Source: Prauserella_A sp040645195 (GTDB lineage Bacteria > Actinomycetota > Actinomycetes > Mycobacteriales > Pseudonocardiaceae). From it: a stretch of 64,000 nucleotides of DNA. The position numbers and the translations under genes were made by a program. Position 1 is the stretch's first letter, and each line of letters begins with the position of its first letter. The DNA lies in the NCBI RefSeq assembly GCF_040645195.1, contig NZ_JBEYXW010000002.1, forward strand, positions 1 through 64,000. Direction: 5' to 3'. Below, piece by piece: positions 58,079 to 64,000 of this stretch. The notes under the pieces are model-generated. The model had not been told where the DNA came from. It made no database searches and was given only the letters and a program-made list of their open reading frames with translations.

Positions 58079-59518
58079 TCAACCCTCGTCGAGCACCTTC
58101 CGAGCGCGGGCCAGCGTGTCCTGCGGCGCCCCCGTGGTGGACACCTCACCGGCCTGCGGCCAGGGATCGATGTCGGCCGACATCGCCGCGGCGATCCGCG
58201 GGTCGGCGTCGGAGACGGCACCATGCCGCGCGCGCAGGCGCTGTGCGGCGAGCTCAGGAGGTGCCGTGCAGCGCAGCGCCAGCAGGTCGCTGCGCACCCG
58301 GGTGGCGACGGCGGTGGCGCGTGCACGATCGGCAGCACGGACCCAGGAGGCGTCCAGGACCACCGTCTCGCCCTCGGCGAGCAGCTCCTCGGCTCGGCGC
58401 AGCAGTTCGGCGTAGGTGCGCTCGCTGTACTCGGGCGAGTAGATCCCGGTGAGGTAGTCGCTGGCGGCGTCCTCGTCCGGCGAACGGCCCGCGAGTTCCT
58501 TGCGCAGCCGGTCGCTGGACAGCAGGACCGCGCCCAGCTCGTCGGCGAGCAGGCCGGCCAGCGTGGACTTGCCGGTGCCCGGCAGACCGCCGACGAGGAC
58601 CAGCCGCGGCCTGCCCGCACGCAGGTGATGCAGCGCCAGCTGGGCGTAACTGTGCGCCGCGTCCACGCTGCCCTCGCAGTCGCGCAGGCACTCCACCTTC
58701 GCTCGGACGAAGGCGCGGTAGGCGAGGTAGTGGTGGCGCAGCGACGATGGGGAGGGATCCCCTGCGAACTCGGCATAGCGGTCGAGCAGGCGGTGCGCGA
58801 GCGCGGGTGCGCCGAGCCGCTCGAGGTCCATCGCGAGGAAGGCGATGTCGTCCAAGCCGTCCAGCCAGCGCAGGCGATCGTCGAACTCGAGGCAGTCCAG
58901 CACCTGGGGACCGTCGTCGAGGCAGAAGATGTCGTCGGCGAGCAGGTCGCCGTGCCCGTCGACCACGCGTTGTTCCGCGAGCCGCCGCGCGAACAGCGGC
59001 CCGCGGCCGGCGAGGAACGACATCGTCAGCTGTTCGATCTCGGCGAGCTGCCCGGCGTCCAGCACGCCCAGTGGGCGCACCTGCTCGATGTTGTCCCGCC
59101 ACCGGCGGCGGACGGCGTCGCGGTCGCCTTCGGCCGAGATCGCGGGACCACGGTCGGCGGAGGCGTGGAATGCCGCGATCATGCGTGCGATCCGGTCGAT
59201 GACAGCGGTGACGTCCTCACCCGCCTCCACGAGTGTCGCGAGCCGCCGCCGCTCCGGCATGCGCCGCATGACGACCAGATAGTCGGTGGGGTCGCCTTCC
59301 CCATCGGTCACCGCGGCGACGCCGAGGTACGCCCCGGGCGCCAGCCTGCGGTTCAGCTCCACCTCGCGGTGGCAGGCGGCACGCCGCCGGGCCACCGTGC
59401 TGAAATCGAGAAACCCCAGGTTCACCGGCTTCTTCAGCTTGTAGGCACGGTCGCCGAGCAGGAACACCACGCCGATATGCGTCTCGTGTACGACGGCGTG
59501 TTCCGGCGGCGCCGTCAT
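58079..59518 (-). CDS. APH-like kinase fused to an AAA/P-loop ATPase domain (Rv2004c-like)
   Basis: The 479-residue protein joins an aminoglycoside-phosphotransferase-like half (residues 1-300; HGDLLADDIF at 189-198, LDCLEFDDRLRWLD) to a C-terminal P-loop kinase half with Walker A GGLPGTGKST (310-319) and VVLDASW. Rv2004c, in the M. tuberculosis DosR regulon, has the same architecture; its substrate is unknown. ATG 59518 overlaps the upstream USP stop (ATGA). It is the last of three tightly coupled genes after WS/DGAT and USP. Confidence 0.87.
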   Translation of the reverse strand: MTAPPEHAVVHETHIGVVFLLGDRAYKLKKPVNLGFLDFSTVARRRAACHREVELNRRLAPGAYLGVAAVTDGEGDPTDYLVVMRRMPERRRLATLVEAGEDVTAVIDRIARMIAAFHASADRGPAISAEGDRDAVRRRWRDNIEQVRPLGVLDAGQLAEIEQLTMSFLAGRGPLFARRLAEQRVVDGHGDLLADDIFCLDDGPQVLDCLEFDDRLRWLDGLDDIAFLAMDLERLGAPALAHRLLDRYAEFAGDPSPSSLRHHYLAYRAFVRAKVECLRDCEGSVDAAHSYAQLALHHLRAGRPRLVLVGGLPGTGKSTLAGLLADELGAVLLSSDRLRKELAGRSPDEDAASDYLTGIYSPEYSERTYAELLRRAEELLAEGETVVLDASWVRAADRARATAVATRVRSDLLALRCTAPPELAAQRLRARHGAVSDADPRIAAAMSADIDPWPQAGEVSTTGAPQDTLARARKVLDEG

Positions 59519-60408
59519 GGCGGGGTGCCGGGTTCCGGCCTGGCGATCATCACCGGGCATTCGGCGCCGTGGATCAGCGCGCGGCTGGTGGAGCCGAGGA
59601 GCATGCAGCGGAGGTTGCCGCGGCCGCGGCTGCCGACGACCACCAGCTGGGCCTTGCGGCTCCACTCCAGCAGCTCATGGTGGGGCCGGTCCTGCACGAG
59701 GACCCGCCGCACGCTGACGTCCGGATAGCTCTCACTCCAGCCGGCCAGCCGCTCGGCGAGCCGTCGCTCCTCGACCTCACGCATGTCCTCCCAGCCGAAG
59801 TACATGCGTGCCTCGCTGAAGACGTCGCTGTTGGCATCGTTCCAGGTGTGCACGGTGACGAGCTCGACGTCGCGGTGGGCCGCCTCGTCGAAGGCGTAGC
59901 CGATGGCGCGTTCGCTGACCGGGCTGCCGTCGATGCCCACCACCACGGGCCGCCGGTCCTGCGCGGGCATCTCGGCACATTCCCCGCACACCGAGACCAC
60001 CGGGCACCGCGCATGGCTCACCAGCGCCAGCGTCGTCGAGCCGACCAGCAGCCCGTAGATGCCGGTGTGACAGGAGGAGCCGAGCACGATCATGCGTGCC
60101 GAGCCGGAGACGTGGATGAGGTAGGGCACCGGTGGGTCGGACTCGTAGCAGAGGTGGATGTCGAGACCGGCGGTCTCCTCGGCGACCTCCCGTGCGGCAT
60201 GGAGGAACTCCCAGCGCTGGTGCCGCAGATCCTCCCGCACGCTCTCCGGCGGTGGGATCGCGTCACCGCCGTGCAGGTACGGGTAACCGGCGGCATGCGC
60301 GATGTAGAGGGGCGCGTGGTGCCGGGCGGCGGTGTCGGCCGCCCAGCGCACCGCACGCAGCGCGGCCTCCGAACCGTCCACGCCTGCCACGACGGGGCCG
60401 TTACTCAT
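59515..60408 (-). CDS. Tandem-domain universal stress protein with altered first ATP loop
   Basis: The 297-residue protein has two UspA domains. The first loop is GSSCHTGIYGLLVGSTT and the second GSRGRGNLRCMLLGSTS; Gly is replaced at one position in each compared with the standard loop. Four cysteines lie in the first half (CHTG; ARCPVVSVCGEC), which could make it redox-sensitive. RBS CCAGGAGGG precedes ATG 60408. Both ends overlap neighbours by 4 bp. Confidence 0.9.
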   Translation of the reverse strand: MSNGPVVAGVDGSEAALRAVRWAADTAARHHAPLYIAHAAGYPYLHGGDAIPPPESVREDLRHQRWEFLHAAREVAEETAGLDIHLCYESDPPVPYLIHVSGSARMIVLGSSCHTGIYGLLVGSTTLALVSHARCPVVSVCGECAEMPAQDRRPVVVGIDGSPVSERAIGYAFDEAAHRDVELVTVHTWNDANSDVFSEARMYFGWEDMREVEERRLAERLAGWSESYPDVSVRRVLVQDRPHHELLEWSRKAQLVVVGSRGRGNLRCMLLGSTSRALIHGAECPVMIARPEPGTPP

Positions 60409-61865
60409 GCGCCCTCCTGGCTGCCCTGTCTTCGCGCGCGATCGCCCTCCGGTTCCACGGTAGGTCTGCGGGGCAGGCCGGGACCGGTGCCGTTGGTCCC
60501 GGCGCGCGGGGACTTCGGACCGTCCTGCCCTGCGGCAGGCACGGCCGGCACGGCCAGTGTGGCCAGCTCGCGCTCCAGCGCCGCCATGAGCACCGGCAGA
60601 TCGGTGACCTGGTCGGGGTCGGTCACCGCCGTGACGGTGAGCCGGGCGGCATAGGACAGGGCCACGAACGAGACCGTCATGTTGCCCTTGACCGTGGACA
60701 GCGGGATGACCTCCCTGATCGGCGTGCCGAGGAACGACAGCCGGGTGGCCGGGCCACGCAGGTAGGTGATCGAGGTGGACAGCACCGTCTGGTGATCCAC
60801 GAACCACTGCAACAGCTTCAACCTGGCCAGCACCCGGAACAGCGGGCTCACCAGCGCGGCCGACGCGCCGCGCGCCGTGCCCACCCGGTTGTGGGTGAGC
60901 CAGGCGATGGTCGCCAGCCGGTCGAGGGTGTGGCCAGCGGCGGGCAGCTCGATCGGCACGGAGAAGGCGTGGTTGCCGAGGTGCGCTCCCGCGTCCCGGC
61001 CGCGGGTCGACACCGGCATCGACACCACCAGGCTGCTGACCGTCTCACCGCGGTGGCTCAGCAGCCCGTGCAGTGCGCCGGTCGCCGCGGCCAGCACCGC
61101 GTCGTTGACCATCCCGCCGTGGGCGCGTGCAGTGGTCCGGACCGCGGTCGCATCGGCGCGCGCCACGGCAAAGCGCCTGCGTGGTCCAGTTCTGCGGTTG
61201 AGCGACGACGGTGGAGCCGAGGCCGTGTCCCGTAACCGCAGTTCGTGCAGCGCCGCCCGGATCCGCCCCGGCACCGCGCCGAGGTGGCGCAGTCCCACCA
61301 GCCGGTCGCGGGCGGAGTCGGTGAGCAGCTGCCGGAATCCCGGTACTGGGCGCGGAAATCCGGGCTCATCCGGCACCGGCATGCCGTCGGCGATGCGGGC
61401 CAGTACGCCGAGCCCGCCGATCCCGTCGGTGAGCACGTGATGTACCACGAACACGAGTGCGGCAGCGCCGCCGGCGAGTCCGGTCACGAACGTCACCGAC
61501 CACAACGGGCGTTCACGGTCAAGCCGTTGCGTCACCGCCTCGGTGGCCACCGCCAGCAGCGCATCGTCGTCGCCGGGCACGGGACAGGCCACGTGCCGGA
61601 AATGGTTGCCCACAGCGAAGTCCGGAGCGTCTGTCCAATACGGTCTGCCGAGGCCGGGCGGCGGATGCACGAGACGCTGGCGGAACCGGTGGATCCCGCG
61701 CACCCGCTCGGCGATGGCGGCGCGTGCGGCGGTGACATCGAGCGCACTGCCACCCTCGAGGACGAGGATTCCCGCGATCTGCATCGGCGGAGTGCCCAGA
61801 TCGGCGGCCAGCGTCATGAGGTCGCCCGTCCCCATGCGCTCGACGGGTGCCATGGTCGGTGTCAT
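60405..61865 (-). CDS. Wax ester synthase / diacylglycerol acyltransferase (WS/DGAT)
   Basis: The 486-residue protein has the catalytic motif HHVLTDG (His142-143, Asp147) and the second conserved segment PVSTRGRDAGAHLGN with LRGPATRLSFLG. It esterifies acyl-CoA with diacylglycerol or fatty alcohol at the membrane, building storage lipid; in M. tuberculosis Tgs1 (Rv3130c) is DosR-controlled. ATG 61865 was chosen after an upstream frame through the divergent promoter was discarded. It heads the WS/DGAT-USP-APH/AAA operon. Confidence 0.92.
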   Translation of the reverse strand: MTPTMAPVERMGTGDLMTLAADLGTPPMQIAGILVLEGGSALDVTAARAAIAERVRGIHRFRQRLVHPPPGLGRPYWTDAPDFAVGNHFRHVACPVPGDDDALLAVATEAVTQRLDRERPLWSVTFVTGLAGGAAALVFVVHHVLTDGIGGLGVLARIADGMPVPDEPGFPRPVPGFRQLLTDSARDRLVGLRHLGAVPGRIRAALHELRLRDTASAPPSSLNRRTGPRRRFAVARADATAVRTTARAHGGMVNDAVLAAATGALHGLLSHRGETVSSLVVSMPVSTRGRDAGAHLGNHAFSVPIELPAAGHTLDRLATIAWLTHNRVGTARGASAALVSPLFRVLARLKLLQWFVDHQTVLSTSITYLRGPATRLSFLGTPIREVIPLSTVKGNMTVSFVALSYAARLTVTAVTDPDQVTDLPVLMAALERELATLAVPAVPAAGQDGPKSPRAGTNGTGPGLPRRPTVEPEGDRARRQGSQEGA

Positions 61866-61957
61866 CGCTGCCCTTCGTTCGCGATCTTGGCAAGGCTCTT
61901 CTGGCACGGTACGGGGTTCAGAGACGCAAGGCCGGGCACACGCGCCGCGCACGCTCA

Positions 61958-61971
61958 GGGGAAACGGTCCC
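61958..61971. promoter_or_regulatory. Weak DosR/DevR-like box between WS/DGAT and USP genes
   Basis: GGGGAAACGGTCCC shares 10 of 14 positions with the box at 17522. It lies about 95 bp from either divergent start, where a shared activator site would be expected. Confidence 0.4.
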
Positions 61972-61976
61972 GTGCG

Positions 61977-61998
61977 GGCAGGGATCTCCGTACCTGCC
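61977..61998. promoter_or_regulatory. Inverted repeat GGCAGG-N10-CCTGCC in the divergent USP/WS-DGAT spacer
   Basis: Six-base arms lie just after the DosR-like box and 58 bp before the USP start. It may be an additional operator; chance is possible. Confidence 0.3.
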
Positions 61999-62055
61999 AA
62001 GGAGGGGCTTTCGGCTCACGCGCGCGGTCGGTCGCGCGGACCATGATCTACAGAT

Positions 62056-62985
62056 GTGATCGCGACAGGTAACGCACCCATTCTCGTGGGCGTGGACGGT
62101 TCGAGTTCGGCGTTGCGGGCGACCGAGTGGTCGGCCAGGGCCGCGGTGCTGCACCACGCGCCACTGGTCCTGCTGGCGGTGGTGACGGTTCCGGCAGCCT
62201 ACGGCGCAGGCGCCGGTGTCCCACCCGGCTTCGTCGACGGCCTCGAGGAGGAGGGGCAGCGCCGCCTGCGGGAGGCGGCCGATGCCGCCAAGCGTGTCGC
62301 CGGCAGCCGTCACGAGCTGGACCTGCGGACCGAGTTCCAGATCGGCGCCGCGATCCCGGTGCTCCGGGAGCGGGCGAAGCAGGCCAGGATGCTGGCGGTC
62401 GGGACGCGTGGGCTGGGCGAGCTGACCGGCACCTTCGTCGGCTCGGTGGCGGTGGCGCTGGTCTCCTACGGGCCGTGCCCGGTGGTCGTGGTCCGGGGCC
62501 GCACGCCCGGGGCGTACCCGCCCACCGAGGGGCCAGTGGTGGTGGGCATCGACGGTTCCCCGCTCAGTGAGGCGGCGCTCGCGGTCGCCTTCGAGGAGGC
62601 GTCGCTGCGCGGTGCGCGGCTGATCGCCGTCCACGCCTGGAGCGATGTGCCGGTGCGCGAGTCCTTCGGCATGCACACGCGGCCGTTCGACTGGGCCGGG
62701 ATCCACACGGCGGAGCGGATCGTGCTCGCCGAACGGCTTGCCGGGTGGCAGGAACGCTACCCCGACGTCGACGTCGACCGGGTCGTGGTGCAGGACCGCC
62801 CGGCGCACAGCCTGTTGCACTACGCCGAACACGCTCAGCTCGTGGTCGTCGGCAGCCGTGGGCGCGGCGGGTTCAGCGGCATGCTGCTCGGGTCAACGAG
62901 CAACGCGCTCGTGCACACCGCGCCGTGCCCGCTGCTGATCGTGCGTGCCACCACCACCGCAGACGCGAAGGAGACTTCCCGATGA
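62056..62985 (+). CDS. Tandem-domain universal stress protein
   Basis: The 309-residue protein has two UspA domains with ATP loops GTRGLGELTGTFVGSVA and GSRGRGGFSGMLLGSTS. The start GTG 62056 (IATGNAPILVGVDGSSSA) has no ribosome site nearby; a leaderless transcript is possible. Its stop overlaps the next USP start (ATGA), so the two are made together. Divergent from the WS/DGAT operon. Confidence 0.9.
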   Translation: MIATGNAPILVGVDGSSSALRATEWSARAAVLHHAPLVLLAVVTVPAAYGAGAGVPPGFVDGLEEEGQRRLREAADAAKRVAGSRHELDLRTEFQIGAAIPVLRERAKQARMLAVGTRGLGELTGTFVGSVAVALVSYGPCPVVVVRGRTPGAYPPTEGPVVVGIDGSPLSEAALAVAFEEASLRGARLIAVHAWSDVPVRESFGMHTRPFDWAGIHTAERIVLAERLAGWQERYPDVDVDRVVVQDRPAHSLLHYAEHAQLVVVGSRGRGGFSGMLLGSTSNALVHTAPCPLLIVRATTTADAKETSR

Positions 62986-63881
62986 GCGTGATCGTCGCCG
63001 GTGTCGATGGTTCCACCTCGGCTCTGCACGCGGCCGTGTGGGCGGCCGAGGAGGCAGGCCGCAGAGGCGAACCCCTGCGGTTGGTGTACGCCTACGTGGT
63101 CCCCGTACACGGCTACCCGGGTTTCGTGGCCACCGTCTCGACCATCCGGGAGGGCCTGCGCGAGCAAGGCAGGCAATGCCTGCGGGAGGCCAAGGAAGCG
63201 GCCGTCGAGGCGGCCCCCGCGGCCGTGGTGGAGACCGAGCTGATCGAGGGGTCGGCCACCACCGTGCTCCTGCACGAGTCACATCACGCGCGGCTGGTCG
63301 TGCTCGGCTCGCGCGGGCTCGGCGGTTTCACCGGGATGCTGGTCGGTTCGACCGCCGTGGCACTGGCGGCACACGGGCACTGTCCAGTCATCGTCGTACG
63401 CGGTAAGCGGCCCGAGGACAAGCCACCCACTGACGGTCCGGTCGTGGTCGGTGCCGACGGGTCCGCGGCGGGAGCCGCCGCGCTGGAGTTCGCTTTCGGC
63501 GAGGCCGCGTTGCGCGGCGTCGGGGTCAAGGCGATACGCACGTGGAACGACGTGCCGCTCGAAGCGACCGTCCGGATGTACCCGCTGACCGTCGATCCGG
63601 CCGACATCGACTTCGAGGAACGCGCCGTGCTCGAAGCCCAGGTCGCGGTGTGGCAGGAGAAGTATCCCGGCGTCGAGGCGGAGTCGATCATCGCTCGCGG
63701 GCGTCCGGTGCGCAGGTTGCTGGAGCACGGCGAGCACGCGCAGCTGATCGTGGTCGGCAGCCGGGGGCGCGGTGGTTTCCACGGCATGCTGCTTGGCTCG
63801 ACCAGCCAGGCGCTGGTGGTCCACGCACTGTGTCCCGTCGCCGTCGTCCGCGCGGATGCCGCCGAACAGGCAGGGGAGTAA
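62982..63881 (+). CDS. Tandem-domain universal stress protein
   Basis: The 299-residue paralogue of the preceding gene has loops GSRGLGGFTGMLVGSTA and GSRGRGGFHGMLLGSTS, both with complete ATP-binding spacing. RBS GAAGGAGA lies inside the previous gene. The tandem pair probably arose by duplication. A CBS gene follows 3 bp after the stop, suggesting a three-gene operon. Confidence 0.92.
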   Translation: MSVIVAGVDGSTSALHAAVWAAEEAGRRGEPLRLVYAYVVPVHGYPGFVATVSTIREGLREQGRQCLREAKEAAVEAAPAAVVETELIEGSATTVLLHESHHARLVVLGSRGLGGFTGMLVGSTAVALAAHGHCPVIVVRGKRPEDKPPTDGPVVVGADGSAAGAAALEFAFGEAALRGVGVKAIRTWNDVPLEATVRMYPLTVDPADIDFEERAVLEAQVAVWQEKYPGVEAESIIARGRPVRRLLEHGEHAQLIVVGSRGRGGFHGMLLGSTSQALVVHALCPVAVVRADAAEQAGE

Positions 63882-63884
63882 CCG

Positions 63885-64000
63885 ATGCTGGCCGGGCAGA
63901 TCATGACCGAACGGGTCGTCACCGTCAGCCCCGACACACCCGTCAAACGTGCCACGAAACTACTGGCCGAGCACGGTTTCAGCGCGCTGCCGGTGCTGGA
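63885..64000 (+). CDS. CBS-domain protein, N-terminal part cut by window edge
   Basis: The visible 38 codons read MLAGQIMTERVVTVSPDT, then VKRATKLLAEHGFSALPVL, the beginning of a CBS domain. It follows the USP pair within 3 bp and mirrors the CBS-BON/USP pairing at 54-56 kb. Whether a BON domain follows cannot be seen. Confidence 0.85.
   Translation, partial: MLAGQIMTERVVTVSPDTPVKRATKLLAEHGFSALPVL

Overview
The window is very GC-rich chromosomal DNA with dense gene packing, frequent ATGA/GTGA start-stop overlaps and many GTG and TTG starts. An actinobacterium of the Pseudonocardiaceae/Amycolatopsis type fits best: it has a conservon (cvnABCD), an F420-type PPOX protein, a Streptomyces-like hopanoid operon, a single-chain multidomain acyl-CoA carboxylase, DUF222/HNH (13E12-type) and genes typical of the mycobacterial DosR dormancy regulon. 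No rRNA, tRNA, CRISPR array, prophage, insertion sequence or replication origin was seen.

Layout. 0-2.1 kb: an ABC uptake system (ATPase cut by the window edge, Tat/lipoprotein binding protein) with an IclR regulator. 2.3-8.9 kb: an 1837-residue acyl-CoA carboxylase, a shared terminator and a TSUP exporter. 9.2-13.6 kb: a ROK regulator, two opposed arrays of a 21-bp repeat, then a TetR/DrrAB-type drug exporter with a two-site operator. 13.6-16.7 kb: TetR, an alpha/beta-hydrolase-like protein, a membrane-PPOX fusion and an ArsR-SRPBCC fusion with visible operators. 16.7-18.9 kb: a lyase remnant, a phosphoribosyltransferase, a universal stress protein (USP) and DUF1876, with four DosR-like boxes. 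19.5-28.0 kb: the hopanoid operon hpnC-hpnD-hpnE-prenyl synthase-shc-hpnG::ispH-hpnH. 28.0-32.7 kb: a convergent operon headed by a glycosyltransferase fused to a WS/DGAT acyltransferase, then a DMT transporter and an SDR. 32.1-35.2 kb: an internally deleted GNAT, a DUF222 HNH nuclease and an MshC/CysS-like ligase. 35.3-43.7 kb: an organic-acid module (CoA-transferase, enoyl-CoA hydratase, IclR, MatC-type carrier, serine-glyoxylate-type aminotransferase, fused GlcD-GlcF-type dehydrogenase). 43.6-47.1 kb: LysR, MFS, BluB and an RsbW-like ATPase. 47.4-51.4 kb: the conservon ending in a styrene-monooxygenase-like flavoprotein. 51.4-53.9 kb: a Rieske protein and two amidohydrolases. 53.9-64 kb: a stress/dormancy island with a CBS-BON protein, four USPs, an Rv1733c-like membrane protein, an alcohol dehydrogenase, an Rv2004c-like APH/AAA protein, WS/DGAT and a second CBS protein that runs off the window.

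How the genes work together. The hopanoid operon holds its own prenyl synthase and an IspH domain, so it can draw on MEP-pathway precursors and carry the product through squalene and hopene to adenosyl- and ribosylhopane. The two stress regions share gene families with the Mycobacterium tuberculosis DosR regulon and carry 14-bp near-palindromes close to GGGMCSAANGWCCC. I infer control by a DosR-like response regulator that is not in this window. The least explained units are the glycosyltransferase::acyltransferase operon facing the hopanoid genes and the opposed repeat arrays at 10.5-10.95 kb.
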